Assembly: GCA_949130495.1 (NCBI GenBank)
Contig: OX422208.1
Span: 393,164,561-393,228,560, forward strand
Length of the DNA stretch: 64,000 bases
Direction: 5' to 3'
From: Sambucus nigra
Taxonomy: Eukaryota; Streptophyta; Magnoliopsida; Dipsacales; Adoxaceae
The notes under the pieces: model-generated
Seen by the model: the letters and a program-made list of their open reading frames with translations, nothing else
Database searches by the model: none
Told to the model about the DNA's origin: nothing
Shown: positions 1 to 11,414 of the stretch, piece after piece
Layout of the letters: each line of letters begins with the position of its first letter
Numbering within the stretch: position 1 is the first letter of the stretch
Made by a program: the position numbers and the translations under genes

Positions 1-142
1 TCGATATTTCTTGTTTTATGAAGGTAGGATTAAACTAAACATAATTACGTACATTATATATATAAGAATAACATATTATTCATATCACATAAGCTAATCA
101 TGATTTAAACATGATTTATCATAATTATATTCGGGTTGTCAC
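1..142 (-). mobile_element. End of a Ty3/gypsy-type LTR inserted in Copia-1
   Basis: Read on the minus strand this piece begins TGTGACAACCCGAAT exactly where the Copia-1 reverse transcriptase reading breaks off. TGTRAYAACCCG starts are common in plant chromovirus (Tekay/Del-like) LTRs, and the large LTR at 7528-17716 starts TGTAATAACCCG on the same strand. The rest of the LTR lies left of the window, so its length and target duplication cannot be checked. Confidence 0.55.
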
Positions 143-1190
143 AGTAGGATAGATGGATTTCCTATGTTCATCTTTAAATAATTTTATCGAAGTATTCATG
201 GGTGTCCTAGCATCTTTTGCATGTTCTAAGACGAACTTTTTTACTATCTCTAGAGCATATTTGGATTGCGATATAAACAAACCTTATGAGTTTTGTTTGA
301 CTTGAAGTCCTAAAAAGAATTGTAACTCCCCCATAAGAGACATTTGAAACTCCCCATGCATATCTTTAAAAAAAAAATTAACCTCAGACGGGGAGGTAGA
401 TCCAAAAATAATGTCGTCTACGTACACTTGGGCTATTATAACATTTTTGTCAAAATGTTTGACAAAAAGAGTTTTGTCATTACCACCTCTCCTAAATCCT
501 TTATTTAAAAGAAAAGTAGACAATCGCTCATACCAAGCGCGAGGGGCTTGCTTTAATCCACGTAGTGCTTTTTTTAGACGATATAAGTGATTTGGGTGGT
601 GAGGGTCAATGAAGACTTTAGGTTGTTGTACACAAGTCTCCTCGGTTAAAATACCATGAAGGAATGCAGACTTTCCATCCATTTGATATTAAGTGAATTT
701 TAAGAGACACGCAATAGCGAGAAGAAGACGAACAGATTCAAGGCGTGTTACACGGGCAAAAGTTTCCTCTAAGTCTATTCCTTCAATTTAAGAATAACCC
801 AGAGCCACAAGTCTGACTTTGTTTCTAACTACCATCCATATTTCATCAGTTTTATATTTAAAAATCCATCTAGTGACAATGAACCATTTATTTTCTCATA
901 TGGGAACAAAAGACCATACTTCATGAGTTCTAAATTGAATAAGTTACTCTTGCATAGAACCTATCCAATAGTAATCATTTAATGCTTCATTCACATTCTT
1001 TTGTTCTATTAAAGATACAAAGCATGCGAAATGAGAGGTATTATGTAATTGCGATCTTGTTCGAACAGTATCTTCGGGGTTACCAACCACATTATCTAGG
1101 GGATGATCCTTAGAAACCTAATTTGGCACTTCAGGGGTCTCATTTGGTAGGGACTCGGCTATGTCTGAAGAGTCATGGTTAGATCAATTT
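143..1190 (-). pseudogene. Copia-1 reverse transcriptase remnant
   Basis: RNA-dependent DNA polymerase part of the copia polyprotein. The longest open piece (682-284) carries [12 protein letters not shown], the catalytic YVDDIIFGS box and FFLGLQV, all typical of copia RT. Upstream (683-1190) the N-terminal part is still visible ([17 protein letters not shown]) but holds stops and frame changes. Downstream the frame decays and ends at 143, where a foreign LTR begins, so RNase H is missing. The YVDD aspartates are intact, but the gene as a whole cannot make a protein. Family assignment is sure; activity is excluded. Confidence 0.85.
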
Positions 1191-1213
1191 TATGACTCAT
1201 CAATTACAGTTGG

Positions 1214-1935
1214 TCATATGCTCTTATTCTTTGAAATGGTGTCACTCACTACTACATTGATGGATTCCATTAAGGTTTCGGTACGAAGATTATAGACACG
1301 GTAGGCTCTGCTATTTGGAGAATAACCTAAGAAAATTGATTTATCAACTTTGGTTTCGAATTTAGGCAAATGTTCTCTGTCCTTGCATACGTAACATACA
1401 CTACCAAAGGTTCTAAAATATTTTAGGTTAGGTTTTTGCCCATACCAAATTTCATAAGGTGTTTGCTTGGTATTGTTCCTAAGGTATACTCTATTGATTA
1501 TATGACATGCTATACGAATAGCTTCAACCCAAAAGTATTTAGGTAAATCCTTTGCATGGATCATAACACGAGCCATCTCCTGAATAGCGCAATTTTTACG
1601 CTCAGCTATCCCATTTTGTTGAGGCATCTTAGGAGTACTAAATTCATGTTTGTAACCATTGTAATCACAATATTCAATAACTCTTAATTCTATAAACTCA
1701 CCTCCTCTATCACTACGAATTTTATTTACTTGAGATTCCTTTTCATTTTCAATTTGTAATAAAATTTTCAAAAACTTATGAAAAGTTTCTGATTTTGTTT
1801 TAAAAAGGCAACCCAGGTAAATCGAGTAAAATTGTCAACCATAACCAAGATGTAACTATTACCTTAAAGGCTAACAATGCGAGAAGGACCCATCAGGTCC
1901 ATATGGATGAGTTCTAGAGGATTGGTGGATAGAAC
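1214..1935 (-). pseudogene. Copia-1 integrase core remnant
   Basis: Catalytic core (rve) of the copia integrase, which joins cDNA to the host chromosome. The open piece 1771-1214 contains IRSDRGGEFIE (second acidic residue) and PQQNGIAERKN (catalytic Glu), followed by a typical copia C-terminal stretch (YEIWYGQKPNLKYFRTFGS, FLGYSPNSRAYRVYN). The upstream stretch 1772-1935 holds the first Asp block (VMVDNFTRFTWV) in a different frame. The DDE residues therefore remain visible but a frameshift splits the domain. Confidence 0.85.
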
Positions 1936-2589
1936 TTATTTAACTTTTTTATGACGAGTTATAACTGTCTTTCTTTCTTGATCGGTCCCACATATAATAT
2001 TGGAAATGGGTTTAATTTTGGGCAGACCACTAACTATTTCTTGTGAGCTTAACTTACCAAGACTATCGTAATTTATGTGACCTAACCTATTATGCCAGAT
2101 TTCATTATCTTCCATCCTGGCTATATTGCAGATCTCAATTCCAATGTTTACTGTATAACAATTATCAGGTGTTCTGAGGCCTATAATAATACAGTCTCCA
2201 TTCTCATTTAGAATTTTACAACTATATTTTGAGAATGTGACGGTATGGTTTAAGTCATAAAATTTCGATATACTCAGTAAATTTACTTTAAGACCCTTTA
2301 CTAAAAGAATGTCCTCAAGAGTAGGTAGTCCCTTTTCTTGGAGTGTTACTGTACCTATGATCTGGGCCGATACTCCATCTCGAAACAAAAATTTTCCTCC
2401 TAAGAAGTTAATTTTGTTGGTTAGTTTAGTCTCGTCCCCGGTCATATGTTTAGAACAACTCGAGTCTATGTACCATCCAAATGAAGTGTGTTCAACTTTT
2501 AAGGCACCAATGACAATATTACACTTCATTTGGGGTATTAAGTCATCTTTCCTAACCCAAATTGCTCGAGTTTTAAAATGTTTGCTCAT
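1936..2589 (-). pseudogene. Copia-1 protease and GAG-pre-integrase region
   Basis: 217-codon open piece. The N-terminus has the link WVRKDDL that follows gag in SIRE-like elements, then the aspartic protease motif WYIDSSCSKHMTGD. The family motif is D-S-G and here the Gly is Ser, so the protease is probably dead. Further on, WHNRLGHINYDSLGKL is the GAG-pre-integrase zinc-binding start. The following cysteine pair, normally CGxC, reads ICGTDQERK, so the second Cys is lost. This matches a decayed polyprotein rather than a domesticated protease. Confidence 0.85.
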
Positions 2590-3806
2590 ATTTGCTCGAA
2601 TATAATAAAATTTGCGAGCATCAGATTTTCTTTGAAAGATTTTTTACACTTTAAAGTAAATTTTTGAAGATTGTTGAGCATTTGGTTTAGTCATGAGTCT
2701 GGGACCTTTCTTCCGAGTATTGATTTTAGTATTAGATAATTTCTTCTTATTTCTATAATTAGAGTTCTTATCGGGCTGTCAAGGAAGGACGTAGTAATTT
2801 TTATTTTGCCTCAAATAGTTAAATTTTCTATACACAGTAGTGTGCGAAAAGAATTGGTATAGACACTTTTGAAAACATATTTCAAGTGAATGTCCATAAA
2901 CATCACAATAGGAGTAGTAAAGGTGGCTCGAAGCTTTCTTAATGTCTTATAGACCATTAAATATGGGTTTGTCTAAGTGTGGGGTTTTATTCCTATGTCT
3001 CGTATCGACAGGTTGAAACGAGGACTCTCCTTGCCATATGAGGGGCATACGTATTTAGTCTTAGATTTAACATTTGCCATAGAACTACTACTACTACTTC
3101 CAATGTCTATTCCTTTCTGTTTTTTTTGTATCAAAATAAGCTTTTATAGACTAAAAATCTGGACAAGTTTTCATAGGACTTTTTCCTCCTGACATAAACT
3201 TTATGTTTTGTATATTTTTAGTTTGTGTGTTGGTGTTAAATTCTATTCCAGTTCCGTTCTTAGAATTGGTTTTACTGGATGCGACAAAGTCTTCAAAACA
3301 ATTATAATTATTTTTGAATTTTGTAAACTTTTTGAAGACAGTTGAAGATTTTCCTTTTGCTTGTTCTAATTCTAACAACGTGGCCTTGTATTCATTTTCT
3401 AGAATTTCATTGGATTCAGAAAGATGCTTGATTTTTTTAGAAAAAGCCTTAGTTTGAGTTTCATGGACTAGACATTGATTAGTGTAGTCTTCGGCATTTT
3501 GTTTAACCACAAGACTAAGAGATTATATCTTTTCAATCAAGTCATTAATGGTTATTTCTAATCAAGTGCTTTTCCTAAGCATTTTGATGTACAATGTGTG
3601 GATGTACGGAAGGTCATTATTATCGGACTCACTAACTGTTGTGGGTGATTTGTCCCTTATCGATTCATTTTTCTAACTCACATACATTCAATTTGTCATT
3701 CATAATATCCCTTTGACTCACACACACGGAAGTAGAGATACTATTTTAGCATAACCATTATTATCATTCTCAGGGAATAAAGCAGATAAACCATTAACAG
3801 GCACAG
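2590..3806 (-). pseudogene. Copia-1 gag C-terminal coiled-coil spacer
   Basis: This connects the zinc-knuckle part of gag with protease. The open stretch 3510-3151 (119 codons) is rich in Lys, Glu, Leu and Asn with heptad-like spacing (KIKHLSESNEILENEYKATL), as in the coiled coil that SIRE-like copia elements carry after the knuckle. Downstream, 2590-3150 has stops and no long frame. No other function is suggested. Confidence 0.6.
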
Positions 3807-4924
3807 TCAAAGCATTATTAGGTAGGAGTTAAATATGTTAGATGATTTAGGCTCATCATAATCTGAATCGGTTAAATCATCCCATGTTTTGTACAAATTG
3901 GCATTATTACGTTTTTTTAGGTCGACCCTACAATTAATGGTATTGGGACCTATTTTACCACATTTAAAGCATTCAGACTTGCTATGGTCTTTGTCAGGTC
4001 TGTTATTGCTGTTGTTGTGTTTCTCTAGTTTCCTCTCATGAGGTCTGTTATTGGATAACTTTGAATAAGGAACTTTTCCTTGTTTAGCAGCAACATTATT
4101 TCTAAAATTTAGTATTTTCTTAAAGTGTTTAGACATGAAGGCTATTGGGTTATCCAAATCATCCAAGTCACAGTCATCATTAGATGGCATATCAAGATTA
4201 GGTATCACTTTGGATTGAAACATAACATCGAGACTACTATTTTTCTTATGACTTCCAAGAAGTTGTTCTTATTATCCAATTCCATTTCCACAGTTCTTAA
4301 TTTGCTATTGAGGAGTTCAGGGGTAAGATTTGGATCTTCCATTTCCTTGATTGCATATCTTTTATTATCAAATTTTTGTGGAAGTGATCTTAGATTTTTA
4401 GAGACAATTTCTCTTCTGTCATAGATAATGCCATTTTCATGTAATTTTGTTATGACATCAGTCAGTTTGATATAAAAATTATCGAAGGTCTTAGTCTCAG
4501 TCATAACTAGGGTGTTATATTGTAGAATGAGCATTTGAGTCTTGATAGCCTTAACACGTGTATCACCTTCATGGCCTATGGTCAACGCGTCCCAGGCTTC
4601 CTTGGAAGTGGTACATATAGAGATTCTTTTGAACTCATGCTCATTTACAAACATGAATATTGCATTATTACCTTTATTATTGCAGAGGGAGGCCTGTTTC
4701 TCCTCTTTCGTAAATTCAGTGATAAGTTTTTTTATTCTTATATCATTGCCTTCTGCCATAGGTTTAGTAGGATGAATGTAGCCATTTTCTATGGCATCCC
4801 AGATTTCATCTCCCAGCGTTCCTTGGATGAAGGCAACCATCCTTACTTTCCAGTAAGGAAGATTGTTTCCATCAAAGAGGGGAGGTCGGGACAAGTTTCC
4901 CAGTCTCTCAAATTTCTCGTCCAA
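3807..4924 (-). pseudogene. Copia-1 gag (UBN2/DUF4219-like) with zinc knuckle
   Basis: Structural capsid protein of the copia element. The first piece (4924-4205, 239 codons) starts MDEKFERLGNLSRPPLFDGNN, the classic plant copia gag start, and continues through an RNase-resistant-core-like UBN2 region (SKEAWDALTIGHEGDTRVK). A second frame (4223-3807) overlaps it by about 19 bases, so one frameshift separates them. It carries the nucleocapsid knuckle CFKCGKIGPNTINC, a CX2CX4HX4C motif in which His is Asn. This is followed by TWDDLTDSD, the usual acidic stretch. The start was chosen from the gag N-terminal motif just inside the PBS. Confidence 0.85.
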
Positions 4925-4993
4925 GAGGTGTTTTTAAAATAGTTTCCAAAAACACAGGATTGTGAATAGTTGTTTTAGAAAAACAAGAACCAA

Positions 4994-5005
4994 CTTTGAT
5001 ACCAA
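4994..5005 (-). other. Copia-1 primer-binding site
   Basis: On the minus strand the sequence TTGGTATCAAAG directly follows the LTR end. It resembles the initiator-Met tRNA 3' complement TGGTATCAGAGC that primes most plant copia elements. Confidence 0.75.
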
Positions 5006-5006
5006 T

Positions 5007-5940
5007 TGAAAATACCTTACTAATTCCTTTAATCAAAAGTAAACAGTTAAGAAGGGTCCGAATTATTTTCTTGAAGAAACTTTTTTAATAAGACCAATCA
5101 AAACTCAAATGTTTTTGAATAAGAAATTTCAGTTACTAGGGATCTTAAAAGTTTAAAAGAAATTTAAACACATATAGCAGTGATAGAAGGAGTAAAGAAA
5201 GTATAAAAAACATTCACACAGGACAAAGATTTTAACGTGGTAAAACCCCAATCAAACTGGGAAAACATTCACAACTCCCTCTACGGTGTAAAACAAAAAA
5301 TCTACTAGAAAGAGTTTTAGAGTACAAGTAAGCAACATATTATCCGCACAAATCAGACTTAAACAAATTACACCAACACTCCATGTTTTTCTCTAAATTT
5401 TCAGACTTAAACAAATTACACCAACACTCCATGTTTTTCTCTAAATTTTCTGGCTCTGATGGTTGTCTTTAACGTCCTCCAAAGCTAAACTCCTTTGATC
5501 CTTCTTTATGTCAACTATGATAGTAAAAAATCTCTTTACCAACACAATTTTAGTGATGTTGTGTGACAGTGTAGTGAATTGATGTGCCTAACACATGCTT
5601 GAAACTCACTCACACTTATACAAATGATTTTCCTAAAAATTAAAAAATTCATCTAAAATGACATGTATGATTCTGAATAAACATTTATTGAAAAAATCGA
5701 CTTCTTTTTAAGGTCAGATCAAAATATAATCTTTCTATAATAAAAGAGCCAATATACTATATGTATCACACTTATTTATTTACAAATCTATTTCACAAAA
5801 TGTGAAATATAAACTGGGAGACATAAATGTCCTTAGATATGAAAAATCTTGATGTCTGTTTTTCAAAAAACTTGAATAGAGAAAAAGAGATTTGTTGGGT
5901 AACTTTTTAATAAAAATATTTTAGAACAAAAAACCCAACA
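5007..5940 (-). mobile_element. Copia-1 5' LTR (about 934 bp)
   Basis: Minus-strand LTR that starts TGTTGGGTTTTTTG (at 5940) and ends in CA next to the PBS (at 5007). No second copy is in the window, so the outer edge is inferred from the TG start only. An inner inverted pair, TGTTGGGT at 5893 and ACCCAACA ending at 5940, lies at the outer end. A possible TATA element on the minus strand (TTGTATAAG) is near 5614-5623. Confidence 0.55.
5353..5448. repeat. 48-bp perfect tandem duplication in the Copia-1 LTR
   Basis: The 48 bases 5353-5400 (starting TCAGACTTAAACAAATTACA) are repeated without change at 5401-5448. The absence of mismatches in otherwise decayed surroundings suggests a recent slip or an assembly effect. 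Confidence 0.9.
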
Positions 5941-6959
5941 GAGAGATGATTTATATATAATGAAATCAATCTTAATCAACTAAACATGACTCTATCACTT
6001 TAGTCAAAAGTACAAGTCTCAAATGAAGTGAGACGAGATCTGAACTCAATGAAGGTGTTGGATAAGAGATGTAAACCAGAGAGGATTTGAACCACGAACA
6101 AGTAAAACTCTCAAAGAAATTTCTTGAAAAGTTTGGCTAGAGTTTGATTTTAATTTTTCTTGTTCTCTCTAATTTTTCCTCTCTCTTTTATTTTATCCCA
6201 ACTCTCAGACTCTCTAAAAGTTAGAAACGATTGACCCTAATGCCCTATTTATAGTGGACGATGGAAGGATCTGGAATGAGGTTTGAAATCAAAGACCAAG
6301 ATTAAATCAAGCAAATGGTTGTAAATATAATGATTAATAATCCGGCGCTTTTAACTGCCTTCTGATTGGCTCAATTACATTAGAGAAGGATTGCAAAGGA
6401 TGACATGCAGACCATTGATTAAACCAAACCAACGTTCCAGATTAACTCTCAGTTATGTGAGTAGGATAAAACACATAGCGAATCGCTAGAAATACAACAC
6501 GTGTATGATGCAGATTGAAGGAAAAACGCGTGTTTTTTATCTTTAAAAAATATCGTTTTCCACCCCAAATGTCCCTCTCACTTTCGAATTTTTCCCAAGG
6601 TAAAATTTAGGAACATTAGGATATTATAAAATGGCCCAAACAATTTTAAAACCTAATTTCAAATGTTTAAAAAATAGATTTTAAATAATTAAAAAATTCT
6701 TAAAAATCCTTAAAAATAGTAGAAAATCATTTTAAGCCAATGTGAACACACATACACCTCAAACACATAAAATGAAGAATAAATACAGTCCTAGGTGTAG
6801 AGTTGTGTTGGTTACTACCTTTTCCATTATTTGATAATTGCTGATGTAGATCATGAAGATGCATGAGTTTTAGGGTTAGATATAGGATGACACAATTTTG
6901 TCTCTATTTTCAAACTAGAGAAGCTCTTATATTTTAGACTCAAGCGAGTTATATATATA
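5941..6959. other. Spacer with minus-strand TATA-like signal, no gene
   Basis: No usable reading frame. On the minus strand CTATAAATAG (6254-6245) is followed by a leader rich in AGAGAGAG, which looks like the U3/R junction of an old LTR in the same orientation as Copia-1. It may be debris of the element that Copia-1 entered. Confidence 0.35.
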
Positions 6960-7265
6960 GTTTGCTTCTGACTTGTGATATCTGAGGGAACTCACCTATA
7001 AAAGCAGAGGTTGATCGGTGGATACCAAGCATGGAAGGACTCTTGTGGACTGCACTAGACTTGGTGGGTTTCTTTAGAGATATACGAAGATTAGCGCATT
7101 ATACTGTGGCGGTCGTCTAGTACTATGTAACTAAAATGTCCTATAATATTTCTAAAGTTCTAAAAAATATTTTACCCAAAAGGTATTTTCCCCTTAAACT
7201 TTGCCTTTATTGAATGCTTGGTTCGCTTTATCTGTTTTACCACGTAGATGTATGTTTAGGATAAT
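6960..7265 (+). mobile_element. Diverged LTR fragment related to element A
   Basis: The stretch near 7010-7250 (GTTGATCGGTGGATACC, then GCGCATTATACTGTGG, a TATGTAA site and a TTTTACCCAAAAGGTATTTT run) follows the same order of blocks as the R/U5 part of element A LTRs at 19200-19440 and 30950-31190. Identity is moderate and gaps are frequent, so this is an old relative and not a copy. Confidence 0.45.
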
Positions 7266-7512
7266 AATATAAAATTGTTTGAGATAAATTTTGGAATCTT
7301 TATTTATGATCATCCTTGCCGAGCACATTTATTTTCTCATTCTCATAAACCAAACCAAAGTTGTATGAGATTCAGTTCATATATAAATAATAGAAGATGA
7401 ACGTAAATGCACAATATGAACCAATAGTCCCAATCATAGGGTTATATATCAAAGAAATGAGACGCGGACAACATGACAAGTCGGCACAAACCCTAAAGGC
7501 ACTAGAACCTGA
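7266..7512. other. No gene seen; probable internal remnant of the 7528 LTR element
   Basis: AT-rich sequence without an open frame. It lies directly inside the PBS of the minus-strand LTR element, so it should be the first bases of that element's 5' untranslated region. The rest of its internal region is gone. Confidence 0.35.
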
Positions 7513-7525
7513 TGCTCTAATACCA
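7513..7525 (-). other. Primer-binding site beside the 7528 LTR
   Basis: The minus strand reads TGGTATTAGAGCA two bases after the LTR end (GGTCACA). This resembles the initiator-Met tRNA complement used by chromovirus and copia elements. Confidence 0.65.
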
Positions 7526-9319
7526 ACTGTGACCACCCACCTATTCTAATATTGGGTGGTCAATCCTCTACTAAAATAAAATAGAAATCTTAGTATGGTG
7601 TCATTCTCAACATCACTGTCTCAAAAATAATAAAACCATACATTAAAATGAATAATTAAATCACCATGAAATAATAAAAGTAAATCGAATAAATCATCGC
7701 TCACCACATCTTAACATCCATTGAATAAAATTGAATAAGAAGTGAGTAATGAAAAATATCATGACATAAATAAATCCTATCTCAACTACGGGCAACATGC
7801 CCAAAAGGAGGTACTGGAATAGTAAAGATCCTATTCGGATAGAATAAACTGAGGCAGCTAGTTCAAATCATGTAGCGTCTACATCTACTGCAACGGGAAG
7901 AAAATGATCTATACATGTAGTCCCGACTGCTACTACTGAACACTTGGGGTTTTAAAAAGGAAAACAAGGAAAACATTTGCCCACAGGTCAAAGCCCGAAA
8001 AGTTTGAAAATATTTTCCAAGTAATTAATTATTTTAAATCGATAAAACTTGTAGTGTATTACTTTCATAATTAACCAATCACACTCACATGAGATAAAAA
8101 CTCACCTCTTAACTACAGTGTGCACCTAACGTGTTCATTCATTTTTATTATCCTGATTAAAATACCAAATCTAACTAAGAACTATAACCACTATCCAAGT
8201 CGAACCTGCATAGAGTCACCATTAGCTAACCATATTCTACTCTCACTAGGTATACTTTTATATCTAGTAACATAGATACACACTTGCTATAAAATAGAGT
8301 TACACATGATAGCTACCCTCATGCTATAAGTTGATAATCACATAATACAATAATATAGCTACTCTTGTGCAATAAATAGATATACATGTAAAATCTCATA
8401 CACAAACATATATACGACCCTCTATATATGTATAGTCACATCCCCAGAGCTAAGACCTTACGGATGCATCCCTCGTGTGCTATCATATCACGCATCACAC
8501 GGAGCCACGAGGTCGGAATCTCACCACTGAACTGAAAGTGTAATCACGAACAATGAAGGCAGACATAAAAATATGTCCGGGAGATCTCAACCATACCACA
8601 TTGCATCCCATTGGTATTTCAACAAACACCTATACTCACACACGGATATTGGCCATGCAATAGTACTACGGCCTAGGGAATCAATTCAACACCTGTTGGT
8701 CAACGCTAGGGTGGACAGACCACTACGCGTAACCTCTTACGATAGGACTGCCGAGTAGGTATGTTTAATGTAACACATATTAATTACCCACACATATATA
8801 TACAAGTCACCCTAATACGTATATATATTAAGTACGAATCTCATGTGCAAATCTTACAGCAATTGGTCTCCCAATCCCAAAGTCCAAATCAACCTCCTAA
8901 TTAAAGATATAAGTGATCAATCACTTAACTTCACGATTATCTGCGCCTGAACACATGTTTTCATTAACCTATCACACATACCAAATCTTGGAAACCTTCC
9001 CCAATAGTCCTACTCTACCCCGGCTCCTACGGTCATTCTCTAAGCTTTAACGGGTCAAAACAACACACAAATAAAAATTGGGTAGGTTAGCAAAAAAAAC
9101 TAGGCCGCTGGCAGATCAAATCACTTGAGCGAACTAGTTTGCTCCCCCAGTGAACCGGTTCGATTTACTAGGCTCCCTGTCATCTTCTTCCTTAGGGTTT
9201 TTCAATGGAAGTCCTAAACAACCCCAAACATAAAATTGAACTCATACATCATTATATTAATGTTCCATAAGTATTATAACATATAATTAACCCCGAATCT
9301 CTTACGAAAAAACTTGGAG

Positions 9320-9375
9320 TAATAATAATAATAACAATAAAAATAATAATAATAATAATAATATTAATAATAAAT
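9320..9375. repeat. (AAT)n microsatellite
   Basis: Interrupted AAT/ATT trinucleotide run inside the gypsy-type LTR, ending about 15 bases before the CACTA insertion site. Confidence 0.9.
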
Positions 9376-9391
9376 TTTGATCTTTTATCTC

Positions 9392-9404
9392 CATTACACC
9401 AAAA
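9392..9404 (+). repeat. CACTA left terminal inverted repeat
   Basis: CATTACACCAAAA. It pairs with the complement of 17601-17613, with one mismatch at the ninth base. The preceding CTC is the target duplication. Confidence 0.85.
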
Positions 9405-9429
9405 CTGCCAACTAGTCGCAGTCAAAAGC

Positions 9430-9706
9430 CTTGACAAGTTTGGGGGTGAAAAATACACTTGCCATGGACTTGTCACGGTGAAAGACCATGACAAGTTTGT
9501 TATATTTATCACGGACTTGTCATAGACCTTAACCGTGAGAAGTTTGTCAGAAACTTTGACCGTGACAAGTCCATGACAGAGGTTAAACTTGTCACGGTAA
9601 AGTCTGTGACAAGTCCATGATAAATAAAAAAATTTCATGGACTTTGACCGTGACAAGTACGTGATAATTTTTCTTTGTCACGAACTTGTCACGGTCAAAG
9701 TTCGTG
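9430..9706. repeat. CACTA left subterminal repeat array
   Basis: Roughly ten copies, in both orientations, of a short motif around TTGTCACGG and CCGTGACAAG. Several are joined as inverted pairs around TCAAAG, for example CTTGTCACGGTCAAAG then TTCGTGACAA near 9686-9710. In En/Spm elements such subterminal arrays are the binding sites of the TNPA-type protein; that role is inferred here. Confidence 0.8.
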
Positions 9707-9736
9707 ACAAATCTGGGCAGATTTAAATAAAAAACT

Positions 9737-9768
9737 ACTGGGCAGTATGGCCACTGCCACTACCCAGC
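9737..9768. repeat. Short inverted repeat at the edge of the subterminal array
   Basis: Arms CTGGG and CCCAG with a nested GGCAGT and ACTGCC pair could fold into a hairpin. It lies just inside the TTGTCACGG array. Confidence 0.5.
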
Positions 9769-10198
9769 AGTATGTTTGCACTTATTATAACAAATTTTGA
9801 CTTGTACAAACACCATATATATCAAACAACATTCAATATTCAATAACCAATACAAATAAATACAAATATCCATAACCAAAACAAAACAAAACCATCATGA
9901 AAATATCCATAACCATAACCAAAACCAAACCAACATGTAAATATCCAAAAAAATACAAATAATATCCAATATCCAAATAAATAAGTACAAATAATGTCAT
10001 AGAGTAGGGTATACAGTTGATCACGGCAGGAAGGAATGCCACACAACATATGAATTGACACACCCATCAATTCACTAAACGCCGAATTGTTCTTACAACC
10101 ACAAAGGTGCATTCTCCTTTTCGGTCAAAATATGCACGATGAGAACCTTTGCCTCAAAGTCTTGCATGACATTTCCATGAACCAACATACCCGGGAGG

Positions 10199-11328
10199 GT
10201 GTCCGAATCCCTCAACCCCATCGCTATCGGTGTGCCATCAAATACATCTATTAAAAACATGCTCGGTCAACCGATAGTTGACATAGGCCATTTGATGGCG
10301 GTCAAGAGAGGAAATGAGTCATATAAGGGTGACGAGTCTGTGCTTATCGACGATGGAGCAGTGGTGTTCTCATTTAACTCATTCCTCTTACCATTTCCCT
10401 TACCCTTGCCCTTATCATAGGTGGACCCCCAGTGATGCTTCATGAAGGCATACAAATCTAGGACCGTCGCCTCCAACCTTTATAGATTATCGTCATGGGT
10501 GTCCACCTTATGAGACAACCCAGTGTTGCTAGTCTCTATCCCAATGATCCTAGACTTCCCCATTCGACGGCTCACCCTCTAATCCTCTTCTTATAATTCG
10601 CCCGAGAACTTGACTGAGTGCGTCCGTAGTCAAAGATTCTTTATTGGTATCAGACTACTTTTCATGCACTCCCTTAAGCTTTGCTTGAAATAAAAAAGTA
10701 CACGATTAGTTAACTAAGTTAAGAAAAAAATATAACGTAACTAAAAAAATTAAACAATTATAACTTATAATTTTGGTTGCCATACTCGGGGACACCTCCT
10801 TATCCTTGCCTTTCTTCATTCGGATTGCCACATAGGCATCGAGTCTATGTGTCCTGCCCCCAGGGTCACTCCCCGTCTCCTGAAATAAAATAATGAAAAA
10901 TTAGTAAGTAATGCAAAGTAATGCTAAATTAGAATAACATAAAACTAAAATTAAAGAAAAATAAAAACTTACCACCTTGTGATCCACCTCGGTATAGGAC
11001 GTATGCCCGAAGTAGTGCGTGTCCATATTTTTTTCTCAATTTTCCCTCCCCGGTTGACAAGATGTGAATTTTGGCTCCTCGATGTTATTGTCATAAAACT
11101 GCTACCACTGTGCCAATGAGACCGTCTCCTTCGAAAGGACGGTGTCGCGCACTCTTATAATGGACTCCTGGGTCTACCCAAAGCACTGTGCTCGCATATT
11201 TTTCTTCCATATCTTATACTCATCTCTGAACTGTTCCAATATGGAGTCGCGAACATGTAGGGGCAGTCCAAATTGGTCCTGTCAAACAAATACAAACCAA
11301 AAAGAAAATAAGCGTTAGTTGTATTTAA

Positions 11329-11414
<86 letters not shown>

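Larger units (their letters stand above)
143..5940 (-). mobile_element. Copia-1: decayed Ty1/copia retrotransposon (3' end missing)
   Basis: Minus-strand order is 5' LTR (5940-5007), PBS (5005-4994), gag, protease, integrase, reverse transcriptase. That order, with integrase before RT, defines Ty1/copia. Every domain is recognisable but broken by stops and frameshifts. RNase H and the 3' LTR are absent from the window because another LTR (1-142) interrupts the element. The coiled-coil gag extension and RT resemble the SIRE/Tork side of copia, but the lineage was not tested. Confidence 0.85.

Noticed and set aside
6085..6115. GGTTCAAATCC on the minus strand, like a tRNA or SINE B box
   Set aside because: The T-stem does not pair and no convincing A box lies at the right distance, so neither a tRNA nor a SINE is supported.
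8573..8758. 61-codon plus-strand frame inside the 7528 LTR
   Set aside because: Short, no motif, lies in an LTR; chance frame.
9833..10112. Hydrophobic Phe/Tyr/Gly-rich minus-strand frames
   Set aside because: Derived from CAAAACCATAAC-type low-complexity DNA in the CACTA 3' part. They look like membrane segments but have no family features.
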